DNA of 64,000 nucleotides from Trema orientale (Eukaryota; Streptophyta; Magnoliopsida; Rosales; Cannabaceae). The translations under genes and the position numbers were made by a program. Location: positions 143,464 through 207,463 of the forward strand of contig JXTC01000261.1 of NCBI GenBank assembly GCA_002914845.1, written 5' to 3'. Shown piece after piece: positions 1-11,750 of the stretch (within the stretch, counting starts at the first letter, position 1; every line of letters begins with the position of its first letter). Below the pieces are notes generated by a model. That model saw only the letters and a list, made by a program, of their open reading frames with translations. It was not told the origin of the DNA and ran no database searches.

Positions 1-172
1 GTTAAACATTTACAAAAAATGGTAATTGTCTACTTAACCCGTTTTTTTAATAATTTTTCAAGGCTATTTTGTTTTTATGCCTTTTCTTTTGTTTTTTGCA
101 TTAAATTTTTTAAGAGTAGAAATATATTTTTTTCTCTTTTGTTTTTCCTATTTATTGGTTATTCCTTTGGTG

Positions 173-862
173 TAGGGATGTCAACATGGCAGGGCGGGAC
201 CGACTTTATGTTTACCATCCCCATCCCCATTATTATTTTACTATACCATCCCCACATAATTCACCATTTAATTTGGTGCGGAGCAATTTTGGGGAATTCT
301 CATCGGGGATCAGTTTCCCCATTAGTATATCGGGATCTCCATTTGGAATCGTCATCTTAAATAAATTAAACAATCTTATATTAGTCTAAATCTTTTAAAA
401 GTCTAAATACATCGAAAAAAATCAAAATTAAAGTTAATTTCGTTGAAAATTCTAATTTTAGACCTAAATAACTAAAAAACACATTCAAATAAAACTTTAA
501 CATGTTAGAATTATCAAATATAAAATATTTAATACCAAAATCATATAGCATATCATTCATTCATAAAGCTAACACAATCCCAAATAACTCAAACAATATT
601 AGTATATGACTATATATTATTAGATCTTTTTTTCAAAAATAATCTACTTAAATCATTATTATATAAAAAAATAGAAATTAACTTATATATAATCGGGACG
701 GGGTCGGTGCAGAGCACTCAATCCCAAGCTCGCCCCGCCCCGCTAAATATTAAACGGGAATCTCCGCCCCATATCCCGCATCATTTGTAACGGTGAAAGC
801 CCATCCTATTCGGGCAGGTGTACTGCGGTGCACCATCCCGTTTGGTGAAATTGACATCCCTA
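173..862. mobile_element. Non-autonomous hAT-type DNA element, GC-rich ends
   Basis: The ends are inverted repeats: TAGGGATGTCAA at 173 and its complement TTGACATCCCTA ending at 862. They are flanked by an 8-bp near-duplication, CTTTGGTG at 165-172 and CTTTAGTG at 863-870 (7 of 8). An 8-bp target duplication with TAGGG-type ends is the hallmark of the hAT superfamily. Both ends carry G/C-rich stretches (GGGCGGG, CCCCGCCCCG) around an AT-rich core. No transposase frame is visible in 690 bp, so it depends on a transposase made elsewhere. Confidence 0.75.
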
Positions 863-870
863 CTTTAGTG

Positions 871-1180
871 GCTATTTTTCTTTGTTTGGCTTTCTTCTTT
901 TTTCCCCACTCTTGGCGGCCTCTTACATTTTTTCCATTTAGTTTTTCGTTTCTTCTTCTTTTTTTTTTTCCCCTTATTTTTGTTTAATGTTCACTTTTTT
1001 CCTTTATTTTCCATTAAACTGTTTTAGGATAAGTTTTTGTATTTTCATTATTTTTTGTTAAATTTTATAACAATTAAACATTAGGGAAAAAATAATGAAA
1101 AAGGTTTTCCACAAAATAAAAAAAATGTAGTAATTTCAAAAAAATATTGTTAGTTTATTATCAAAATATAAAAGAAATGG
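871..1180. other. AT-rich intergenic DNA
   Basis: Polypyrimidine runs and A/T-rich sequence. I see no gene, repeat ends or recognisable motif here. Confidence 0.5.
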
Positions 1181-1182
1181 AT

Positions 1183-2972
1183 AGTGCTAGGGATCCCACC
1201 TATTATCCCACTTTTCTAATACTAGCTTATCCAAATACGGCACGATTAATAAACGTGTCAAAAACCTAAATCTGAACATGACACGATTAATGTACGTGTT
1301 ATAATATGATACAATATATGTAATCTATTTAATAAATATGTCGTGTATCATATTATGACCCATTTAACATTATTATTTAAAATTGATATGATCATTCAAA
1401 TTTAACTCGATTATACATTAATTACTTCAACTAAACACCTGTAAATATGTTTAGAATTAATCAAAATCTCATTTTAAAAGATTGAAATATTAATAAATAT
1501 GACGTGTCGACACGATACAAAAACGACTCATTTAATTAAATATATTATATAAATCATTTTCAAATTGAACCGGTTGACCCAAAACCACTCGTTTATTATT
1601 CATGTTATATATGTCAACCCAAAATTGATATAAAAATTACATAGGTCACTCGAACCCATTTATTTTGTGTTGTTTTCAAGTCGTATCGCAGTATCGTATA
1701 GAAAGAAAATTGTTATGATTCAATGGGTGAATTAAAATTTGAGTATTTTTCATATTTACCTCCCTATGTATATAACTTTTCTTACTTTGCCCCTGTAATA
1801 TTAAAAGTAACGTAAATGCCTCCTAAACTTTTGAATTGTTTTAAAAATTCCCTCTTCCGTTAGTTTTATGGATGGAAAACGTTAGTTTACCATTTTAGGG
1901 GCAAAGTGATACATGCTACATATTTCAGGGGGAAAAATAAATAAAAATTAATAACATTAATAATCTCTCTATAACAAAAATTAAAACAAAGCATGAATGC
2001 TCATTTAACTATTTGGCTACAATAGAATGTCAAATCATATCAAAGAAAAATAAATAAATAATAACAATATAAAGAATAAGCAAAAACAATGGAAATTAAT
2101 ACATTTTCTACAAAACAAAATAAAAATAAATTCTCTCTCTCTCTCTCCAAATTAACAAGTAAAATTAGTAAAACCATAACTTTTATATATATTTTTTTTG
2201 GTTTTTTAGCAACTATATCATATTAAAATAAAGAGAATAAAATCAAGAAAGATTAAAAATAAATAAGTATGATATTATAGAAATAAAGATTGAACCATGT
2301 ATTTTTTTTGTGCATATTCACATTAAATTTGATATTTGGGTTCTTTTTTTTCTCTCAAAATATGTAGATCATATTATTTTGCTCAATGAGTAAAATATCA
2401 AATGCCATCTACAGACTAATAAAATGAGGCATTTTTAAAACAATTTGAAAATTCATGGTATTTGTGTTACTTTTTGTATTACAATAGACAAAGTGGGACA
2501 ATCTATATAAATCATGCGTAGGATAGGAAAAAAAAAAGAAAATAGTTAAATGTGCATTTATGATTTTTTTTAATTTTTATTTTGGAAAAGATTTGTTTAT
2601 TTTATTGATTTTGGGTTTTTAATTAAATTTGGTGTTTAGCATTTTTTTTTTTCATTTTTTCCCCTGAAATATGTAGCATATATCACTTTGCCTTCTAAAA
2701 AAGTAAATTAACGGTTTCTATCTACAAACCTAATCGAATGGGGAATGTTTAAAAACAATTCAAAACTTTAGGGGGCATTTACATTACTTTTCATATAAAT
2801 AAGAAGCAAAGTGAGACAAGTTATATACATCTAGGGGCAAATATGGAAAATAAACTCTTAAAATTTACTATAAATATGTTTGAATAATATTCGTCAAATA
2901 AATACTAACATTTGCCTCATAATGTGGTATTAAAAATATGGAATAATAGGTAGAATCCCAAGTATTATCTGA
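1183..2972. mobile_element. Possible older TIR element enclosing hAT-like and Mutator-like pieces
   Basis: The left boundary near 1184 (TAGTGCTAGGGATCCCACC) resembles the reverse complement of 2935-2968 (ATAATACTTGGGATTCTACC). Both are followed inward by CTATTAT-CCA. The interior at about 1225-1700 has the cacgattaataaacgtgtc style of sequence seen in the hAT copies at 17.8 and 21.7 kb, but heavily decayed. A younger Mutator-type element sits within it. A convincing target duplication is not visible, so this remains tentative. Confidence 0.35.
1741..2857. mobile_element. Mutator-type element with about 200-bp terminal inverted repeats
   Basis: Positions 1741-1940 and 2650-2857 are imperfect reverse complements of each other. 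For example, TTTCAGGGGGAAAA at 1923 pairs with TTTTTTCCCCTGAAA near 2655. The element is flanked by identical 9-bp repeats, TTAAAATTT, at 1732-1740 and 2858-2866. Long inverted ends with a 9-bp target duplication are diagnostic of Mutator-like elements. The 700-bp interior is AT-rich with no transposase frame; 2390-2520 looks like another diverged copy of the arm. It is non-autonomous. Confidence 0.75.
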
Positions 2973-3091
2973 TAGAAATAGGTAAACAAACTGATAACTA
3001 TATTACTAACCTGAATGTATACATAATATGGTTTCTCAGCTTGTTACTTTTAGCATAAAAATCTTGAACAAAATTAAAAATTAAGTGATTG

Positions 3092-3195
3092 TAAGTATAC
3101 ATCATTGTTACTAAGACTAAACTTGTGTTGTCATAGATATCGATAAGTATACATCATTGTTACTAAGACTAAATTTGTGTTGTCATAGATATCGA
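3092..3195. repeat. 52-bp tandem duplication
   Basis: Two adjacent units (3092-3143 and 3144-3195) start with TAAGTATACATCATTG and end with CATAGATATCGA. They differ at a single position that I can see, so the duplication is recent. No function is evident. Confidence 0.9.
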
Positions 3196-3719
3196 TTTAA
3201 GGTATCCATATACAGGTTACTATTCTCATAGTTCTGTTTTATAATACTATGTTTTCTATTTCAGTCATTCTATTGATTACCAATGATATCAGGATAATGA
3301 TTTGAAGTTGGTTGCTCTAAAATAATAATAATAATAATGTTAGCATAGGTATCCTTCCTAGATATTAACCATACATAAGGAAAATGAGATGGTAGCTGGG
3401 TATTTCTTATTGCGAAAAAAGAAAAGAAAAAATTACTATAAGTATCTTACCAGATTATATATGATGTGCGGATAAAGAAAAAAAAAAAGTTATCATAAGT
3501 ATCCTACTAAGTTATTATGATATTTGAGAAATTGGAAAGGACATGAGCATTAAAAAAAAAGAAATAAAAACTGAGAATGTTACCGTAGATATCCATCCTA
3601 GTTACAACTGTTGAGTATGGGGCATTATTAATTTTGACCCTTACTTAAAGTATGTGATGACATAAAGGATAAACTATAAATTATTTACAAAACTAGGATT
3701 TTTATTTAATAAAAATTTC
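3196..3719. other. AT-rich intergenic DNA with short (TAA)n tract
   Basis: Contains a short AAT/TAA microsatellite near 3321-3338 and purine runs. No gene or element boundary is seen. Confidence 0.5.
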
Positions 3720-4240
3720 AAAATTCTAACATTACTCCCAACTTGAGCCCGGTTTAAAATTTTTGACCAAGTCAAAAAGACAAAAGTGAAGGTGACGAAA
3801 CAAGGGAGTTGGCAAATCATGTTTGACTAGGGTAAAATATTTTCGATTGCAGTAAAAAATATTCGAATGGTGGCTCGATCCTAGTTGAAAATTTTTTCAA
3901 CTAAGGTTGAAATTTTCTAACTTCTGGTCCAAAATTAGTCAGAACGACTAAAGGAGACAGCAGAATAACTGACTGCGGTCGAAATTTTTTAACCATAGTT
4001 GAACAAAGGTGCTACAGGGATTAGAATCGAGACCGACAGTGGTGGTGGGGTGCTGCAGGTGACAGTAGTGGCAGAAATAGTCTGAGCTTTGTTTGAGAAA
4101 AATGTATTTTAGGGTTTATTAGGGAAAAAGGTATCTAAGTAATTTTACATGTGTCACATAGCAAGTTTTGAAAATATTTATGACTGAGTCCATTTTTTCT
4201 GGGCTTAGTATACCCTTTAATTGTAAATTCCCTTTTATAT
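3720..4240. repeat. Dispersed repeat, copy 1 (relative at 39.2-39.5 kb)
   Basis: This block shares a run of landmarks, in the same order and strand, with 39190-39510: a TTGAC/TCGACCAAG motif, repeated GTTGAAATTTT segments, a GGTGCT-x-CAGG segment, then ATCTAAGTAATT and a trailing TATACCC/ACATACCCC motif. The two are strongly diverged. The family is unknown to me; an old retrotransposon or MITE fragment is likely. Confidence 0.5.
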
Positions 4241-4494
4241 ATTTTGTCCATTTTTTTTAATAGAGAAAACTAGATGAATGACCAATTTTTTAAATTAGTT
4301 TAAGTAGATATCCATGTTTTCAAAGTTACAGCTAAATGTCCATTCATTTAAAAGTTTCAATTGTAGACTACGTTCTATTGTTATCTTAAGCGAGTTAGAC
4401 TTTTAGCTATAAACTTTTGAGTTTGATCATATGCTGAGTTTTTAGCCCAAAAAATGGTCACATAGCTAGTCAATCTTTTTTTTATCACATGTTA

Positions 4495-4616
4495 AAACAA
4501 AAAGTCAAAATTGATAAGCCCCTAAATTTTAAGCATAAAATTAAATTAAAATACGTGTAAAAAAAATCAAAATTGATAAGCCCCCAAATTGCAAGCATAA
4601 AGTTAAATTAAAAACT
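4495..4616. repeat. Imperfect tandem duplication of about 62 bp
   Basis: The segments beginning AAAATTGATAAGCCCC at about 4508 and 4570 repeat with several substitutions, each followed by AAGCATAAA-TTAAATTAAA. The surrounding DNA, 4240-5150, is AT-rich with poly-T tracts and shows no gene. Confidence 0.75.
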
Positions 4617-5151
4617 TCGTGAAGATAACTTTAAGGATTTTTAACACTTTTATCTATAATAACCAAAAATAATTACAAAAATAAGGAGATCAGGTTTTTT
4701 TTTTTTTTTCGTAACGTTTTAATTTAAAAAAAAATATTACTTTTTAAAAAGTTTTTAGAAAAATAATATTTTTATAGTGGTTACTAATTAGTAGTTTCTG
4801 AAAACTAGTTACTGGTACAAGTTATATATCAGTTATAAATACAGTTGTTACTAGTTATCAGTTGCTATTTTAAAAAATAGTATTATTCCAAATACTTTTT
4901 TAAAAACGGTACGTTTCTAATAAAAACTATACTAGACCTAAAACAAAAAAAAACACATGTCACCGTATTTTTCTAAAAAGGGTTTTGGACACTTATACCT
5001 ATTTTTCAAAAAATATTACCAAATTTACGACCTTTCAAAAATAATAAAAATTCTGTATGACCTTTCAAGGTATTTTTCTAAATACTTTGGAAGCTAAAAA
5101 ATGTTGTGGTATTTTAGTAGATAAGCCATTTTTTTTTTACAGGAAACCTTT

Positions 5152-5555
5152 GGAAACTAATTTAGTTTCCTATTAACGGAATGTCCTATACGTAAGTAAA
5201 TCACAAGAAACCTTTGTGGTTTCCTGGAAACTAGTTTATTTTCTTATTAACGGAATGTCTTATACGTAAGTAGATCACATGAAACTACAAAATTTTCCTG
5301 GAAACCAGTTTGATTTCCTTTTAATAGAATACCATTACTTGAAACTACAAAGATTTTTTGGAAACCAGTTTGGTTTCCTTTTAGCAGAGTGCCATATACG
5401 TAAGTAAATCACAGAAAACTACAAAGGTCTCCTAGAAACCAGTTTGGTTTCGTTTTAATAAAATGTCCTGTATGTAAGTAAATTATAGGAAACTACAAAG
5501 GTTTTAAGGAAATCAGTATAGTTTCCTTTTAGTAGAATGCTCTGTAATTTCTACA
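5152..5555. repeat. 74-bp minisatellite with a quasi-palindromic core
   Basis: Six units begin at 5152, 5226, 5300, 5360, 5434 and 5508. Spacing is 74 bp, except for one 60-bp unit. Each starts with a near-palindrome of the type GGAAACCAGTTTGGTTTCC; most contain a TATACGTAAGTAAATCA box and GAAACTACAAAG. Units are diverged, so the array is old. It ends about 1.5 kb upstream of the LCAT4 start codon. Confidence 0.85.
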
Positions 5556-5649
5556 GTTTATACTCTTTTCTTTTTTTTTTTCTTTTTATTATTCAAATCT
5601 AACAAATAAATAGTAGAAAAAATCTAAGGTTAATTGAAGAAATTTGAAA

Positions 5650-6040
5650 GAAAAACTAGCTGGTTTCTAGTTTTTAGTAATAAAATTAATCAATTTAGTT
5701 TATGGTTGCCAGTGGAAACCAATTTGGTTTCTAGTTATCAGTAAAAACCATATTAGTTTCTAGTGAAAACTAATTTGATTTTCAATTATTAATAGAAACC
5801 AAATTAATTTCTAGTTTTTAGTAATGAAATTAACCAATTTAGTTTATAATTACTGGTATAAACTAATTTAGTTTCTAATTATCAGTGGAAACTAAATTAG
5901 TTTCTACTAGAGACCATATTAATTTCTAATTATTAGTAATAACTAAACTGATTTTTAATGGAAACTATATTGGTTTCTTTGAAAAATAGATGGTTTCTTT
6001 TGTTACTATCGTTGGTTTCTTTGGTAACTAAATTAGTTTT
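5650..6040. repeat. Degenerate repeat region of GGTTTCTAGTT / GAAACCAAATTA motifs
   Basis: Short motifs (GGTTTCTAGTT, AGTAATGAAATTAACCAATTTAGTTTA, GAAACTAAATTAGTTTC) recur on both strands. They form many small near-palindromes related to the core of the 74-bp array upstream. It may be an older, scrambled extension of that array. No coding potential. Confidence 0.55.
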
Positions 6041-6765
6041 TTTTTTTTTAAAAAAAGAACTAATTGTTTTTAAGATTAAAGGAAAAAGAATTTCAAAAAG
6101 ACTAAGCACATGAAAAAAAAAAGGAGTGATAGGTTCAATGTGAAAAAAAGGTTAGAAAAAGAATTAAAGGAAATTTTTTTTAAAAGACTAAGAACAGGGG
6201 GGGGGGGAGATTCAAATCACAAATCAAAGAAGGTTTTTTGATATTTTTAATTTATTTTTATTCATTTTCCTTTATAAAGTTTAATGTAAAAAAAAAAAGT
6301 TAAAAAAAAGGGAAAAATGAATTTTAAAAAGAGAAAATATAAATCAAAAAGAGAGAGGGAAAAGAAAAAAGGTAAAAGAAAAATAATGTGAATTTCTAAA
6401 AAATTGAACCCAAGTCTTCGAGAAGGCTTTTTGTTGGCCAACCACTTAACTTGTAAAATATATATCTCATTTTTTAAATAATAAACACTTTCAATAAAGA
6501 TAAACAAAATTTACGACTTTACCACCGCACTTTAGATAATATATTTTTAGATTATTTTTTCTTATACTGAACTTCTCTATTATTTTTAAAAGTCGTATTT
6601 TGATCAATATTTTTTAAAAACGTATATACTATCTTTTTCCCTTCTAAAAAATTCGTAAAAGGCCTAATTTTTCTAACTTTAAGATGGGAAAAAAAAAAAA
6701 ACTTCCTTTTAAAATAAAAAATTAACCAGTAAACAGTCTATTCGTAAGTCGTAACTCGTAACTTG
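6041..6765. other. AT-rich DNA upstream of LCAT4
   Basis: Poly-A and purine runs, a G tract near 6199-6208, and no supported gene. The open frame on the minus strand at 6262-6507 is low-complexity Phe/Leu/Lys and not credible. Confidence 0.5.
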
Positions 6766-7098
6766 AAATATAAAAATATAAAAATATACTGTGTAAGGGA
6801 AAAAATAATATAAAATAATATATCTATTACCACATATTTGACGTTTCGTGTATCATCGTATCTTCATCTCGTCTTCATTCATCTAGAGTCTCTTATCGTG
6901 TACCAGTCGTAAAGCAGCCATCATTGTCCAACCCAACCTCTTAGCTTTCAGGCCTTGTCATTTCCTCCATTCTCCACACAATTCCCAAACCTTCGATTCG
7001 AAACCCTAGTTCTTCCCAATCGGACCTCCAAATTTCGAAATTTGATTCCATAATCTGGGGTTTTGTTTTGGGGGTTACTGGTTTGGTTTTAGGGTTTA
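6766..7098 (+). promoter_or_regulatory. Probable LCAT4 core promoter and 5' leader
   Basis: Overlapping TATAAAAATATA-like sequence at about 6770-6788 is followed by a less AT-rich, pyrimidine-containing stretch from about 6840 to the start codon, as expected of a 5' untranslated leader of 200-300 nt. The transcription start cannot be read directly. The ATG at 7099 is the first in frame with the conserved N-terminus and has G at +4. Confidence 0.45.
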
Positions 7099-10000
7099 AT
7101 GGCATCGCTTTTGGAGGAGATTGTGGAATCGGTGGAGATGTGGTTGAAGCTGATCAAGAAGCCCCAGCCGTACGTCGACCCGACTCTTGACCCGGTGCTT
7201 TTGGTGCCTGGTATCGCGGGTTCGATATTGAAGGCCGTGGATGATGAAAATGGGAAAGAGGAGCGGGTTTGGGTTCGTATTCTTGCTGCGGATTACAAGT
7301 GTAGGACTAAGCTTTGGTCTCGCTTCGATCCTTCTACTGGTAATCCTTTCGTGCTGAGAACTTAGCTTTCGGGGGTTTTTTTTTTTTTAAAATTAAAGAA
7401 TAATTGCATGTTGGCGTTTGGTTGCTTGAAAATGCAGCAAAAATGGAGTGAGGCGATCTAACAAACATGTTGATTGCTTAGGTTTTGCGTTTAAATTCTT
7501 ATAATTGAAGAAATTCAAAGTGATTTAAGTTATTTTTATTGATCTGTGGATTTTGTGTGCTTGTGTGAGTGAAAAACCTTGAATATATGCTAGTAGATAG
7601 ATGTTATAACTATGGTTCATGTATTGATATAAACGACTGTGTATGTGTCATGATTGTACCCTTTTTCTTGTGGAACAGAGACTATGGATATATGAGTCCT
7701 ACATTGAAACTGGTTTAAAATAAAATTTAGGAGAATGTGCATTGGACATGCCATCTTGATCATACGTTTAGGACACTCATGAATTCATGGGTGCATCACA
7801 ATCTTAAAATAGAAAATTGCTCTAATATGTGACTCCTTATCCCAGATTCATTCTCCAATGAATTTTTTTGAAGTAATGTTTTTTAGAATTGAAATGCAAA
7901 ACCTTTGTATTTACTTTCTGACTCTTAAAACATGGAACAGGTAGAACTGTGTCTTTAGATCCAAAAACAAGTATAGTGGTCCCTGAAGACAGACATGGTC
8001 TTTATGCAATTGATGTCTTGGACCCTGACATGGTAAGCTATGCTTTCCTTCTCTTTTATAGTTTTCCATGGTTTTAATGTCTTTTTAGTTATTTTAATAC
8101 CCCAACCCCATGTTATGAAGTTGTCAAGGGACATTAAGAATAGCTAATACCTAGATTTAAAGCTCAGGACAAATCTTAGGCCTTGTAGAAACACCCAAAT
8201 CAACAGAAATGATTAAGGGCTGCTTACCTGTCAAAGTGCCAGGCGATTTCAACGAGGGTCTCTTTTTGAACTTGAGTTTCCAAGTGGGTTCATAGAAGGA
8301 AAAAAAAAGATGTCTTGGAAATTTTTGAACATTTCGTGATTTGTGTTAATGCCTTAAACTTTATATGAACAAACTATATGTAGATTGTAATATATGAATA
8401 ACAATGAATGATTTCAACACTGAGTGTGTGGGGTTTTCTCCCGTTGGCCGTTGACTTTACTGTTCCCATATTATGTGAATTGAAGTGTTTCTCAAGAGGA
8501 AAAGATTTTCACCTTTCCATCATAATGGATATAGAAATGTCCCCTTCAGTAGAACTATTAGAGAAATCTATATGCCAAAGTATCTGTTCAATACCACTGA
8601 AATACTAATTCTTCATGCAATTTCTCTAGTATTTAGCTGACTAATAGTAAGATGACTTGCTTATAAATTTTCGTTTGCGTTTTTATGCAGGTTATTGGAC
8701 GCGAGTGTGTTTATTATTTTCATGATATGATTGTCGAAATGATCAAGTGGGGTTTCCAAGAGGGGAAAACACTTTTTGGATTTGGATATGATTTTCGCCA
8801 AAGCAACAGGTATCTTTGCCATTGCTGTGAAGTTGCTCCATTATGAAAAGAACTTAAATGGCTAGTGGATGAGTTTACTAATGCTCCCTCTATCTAGAGA
8901 AGAAATAAATAAAAATAGGATCTGCATGTTATAGAGCATTCTTTTCTGCTGGGTTGTGCTTGTGGTGAAAGGAACAGGAGGCATTATGTATCGGATTGTG
9001 GGAATTAGCCCTTTTTAAGTTGCTGTGTAGACTTGCTGCTTATGTGCATATAATAGAGATGTCTTTAATGAGAGTAATCAGAGTAAAAGGCATAACATTG
9101 TGAAGAATTTGAAAGCTAAATTTTTGTTTGGTGAAACTTATTATTATTTTTATTAAACTCTGAAAAGGCATTCTATAACTATTATTACGAGGCACAATAA
9201 ACTTGAACTATAAGTATTTGTGATTCCTAAATTTCAAAAAAATACTTCAGGAGCATGACGGTCGCCAGGCAGTATGGAGGAGATTTGATTGTCTGGTACC
9301 GAGATTGATACTTTATAGGAAAAATTTAATGCTCACTGGTTTCTTCATTGATTAGAGCTTAAAGATCTTTTGGTTTAATACTGATTTAGAAGCTAGGTGA
9401 AGGGAATAAGCAAAATGTTCCACTTTACTGCATGGTTTTTAAAGGCTTTCTGGCATTGTATTCTTTTACAGTCAAATCTGCTGTATTCTATTTGTTGAAT
9501 AATTGTTTTATCCCGTATTCAGTATATTTATGCTTTATCTTCTTTAGATTGCAGGAGACATTGGATCGTTTCAGTGCAAAACTAGAGTCGATTTATAATG
9601 CTTCTGGAGGGAAAAAGATTAACATCATAAGCCATTCTATGGGGGGTCTTCTTGTGAAATGTTTTATGAGCTTGCATGCTGATGTAAATTCTCCATGCTC
9701 TTTCTTTATTTTTCTCTTCTTCTTTCCTTAATGCTTTTACATTTCAAGTTTGCTGAGTTATGGCTTTTGTAGTTTGCTATTACTAATGGTTAGAAAGTAA
9801 ATTATACAAGTTACTTACTGGTCATTATCTAACAGGTTTTTGAGAAGTATGTAAAGAATTGGATTGCAATAGCTGCACCATTCCAAGGTAAGTAAAAGCA
9901 GAAGAATGCAGTCTGTCAACAATTTCAGTTATCAAGGTTGATGAAATTAACAAGCTTAAGCTGTCTTTTTTCCAATTATCAAATTGTGGTTGTGCTAACT

Positions 10001-11710
10001 AAGAAAAATTTATGGAGAAAACACGCCAAAAAACTATGGCACCTAGTCTACAACAAATAAATTACTAAAGAGAAGCCTTGGTTTTCAAAAGACACTTGAA
10101 CAGACCTGTTTAACTGAAGTGCATCTCCATTAATCTGTTTTTATGTCGGGAAACAGGTGCACCTGGGTATATCGCCTCTACCTTTTTGAATGGAATGTCA
10201 TTTGTTGAAGGATGGGAGCAGAATTTTTTTATATCAAAATGGAGCATGCACCAGCTGGTATGAATCTATCACAATGTGCATTTTGGAAAATGAATATTTA
10301 TTGGTATCTGCAGCTTTGTATGACTAAATTGCTCATTTAGGATTTTAATAGCTTTTCCTTTAACATTATGGTTAGGGACTGGAGTCCTCTGCTCTAAACT
10401 TTGTTTTTTGAGTGGATTTCTTGTCCACTTTTTTTGTATTATTTTATTTGATAATGCAATTGTTGTTTCTATTCCAAAAAAGGGTGATTTAGAATTTTCT
10501 ACATGCTAATTTTAAGATTTTTCAATCTGTCTAAGTTATGATAGCAGAACATTTTTAGCTGTGGTTACAAGCTTAAACTGGCTAGTAACTACAGTAAACT
10601 CCAATGCTGAGGTCACGTTCAATTTCTTCCCCTCTTTTTTAGGATTATCTTTAGCTAGCAATTATGTGGGTATTAATGAAGTAATGTAGAATACTCTCTC
10701 TGTGTCGTCTTCTCTCTTTTTCTTTCTTTTTTTTTTTCGTTTTTATTTTTATTTTTAATTTTTTTGTTTTTTGCTTCAATAGAAGAGTAGCTTTTTCTTG
10801 TGCTCTTTTTCCATTTTCCCCCCCTCACAAGCCAGAAACACAATGTCTATTTTTTCTTCGCTTAGAAATCTGTGCCAAAAAGACTTGGCTTCTTGCGGTG
10901 TTCATTTTTTGTATTAATCCATCATATGCTTTGCTACCTCTGCGGTGATTGCTTAATTCTTATTTGCAGATATAGTAAAATGTTGCACAGCTACCCTTTG
11001 TTTTATTTTTCTTAATTAATTATTTTTTGAATCTTATTTTAATTGGACAATTTAATAACAGTTGCCACCTTCCAGCAGAAGTGTATTGGCCATAACTTCG
11101 TTGTACCACTTTAGATTGTTGACTTGATTCTGATCACTTAGTTAAGTGTGGAGGGTCCACCGGTTTATTACTTAAGTGGACTACGCAAGTGCGAACTGGG
11201 GGGGAAAAAAAAAATTCTTCCCAAGCAGAGTATAGATTTTTAAGGATTGACGTTTCAATATTGTCCAATGATGTTTTAGTTGATATAATTTTTTTAATGA
11301 AATGCTCCAGATAAATCTTAACTTGAATTTTTATTTTTATAATTATTGCCATTCATTGTGGCATTTTCCATTTATTTCCCATGCTTAATTTTTATAATTG
11401 ATTTGTTACTGACCATGTATATCTGACTGGAAACCCTGAAGTCACCACCTAAGATAAGAAACTTAGTGCAAGGATGTGAGATGTGCTTTATGCACATTAA
11501 TATCAAACCTTCAATTCTCTTCTGTTTGATCACAAAAGGAGGGAATAACTGATATTGTGCAGGATGTGGGTACCACGATATATATTAGTATTTCTAATTC
11601 GTGCATAGCCCCTCTTTGTCAGTTCTTCTAGTGCACTATCTTGAGATATGCTTAAGTTTTTTACGAATAAGCGCTGGCGTTTACATGTGGAAGGCATCCC
11701 CTCCACACTC

Positions 11711-11750
<40 letters not shown>

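Noticed and set aside
5152..5555. CRISPR-like regular repeat array
   Set aside because: The whole 74-bp unit repeats, with no unique spacers, and the context is a plant nuclear genome.
7099..7365. Single-exon 88-codon protein starting at 7099
   Set aside because: It is exon 1 of LCAT4 read through its donor at 7340; the correct product continues at 7941.
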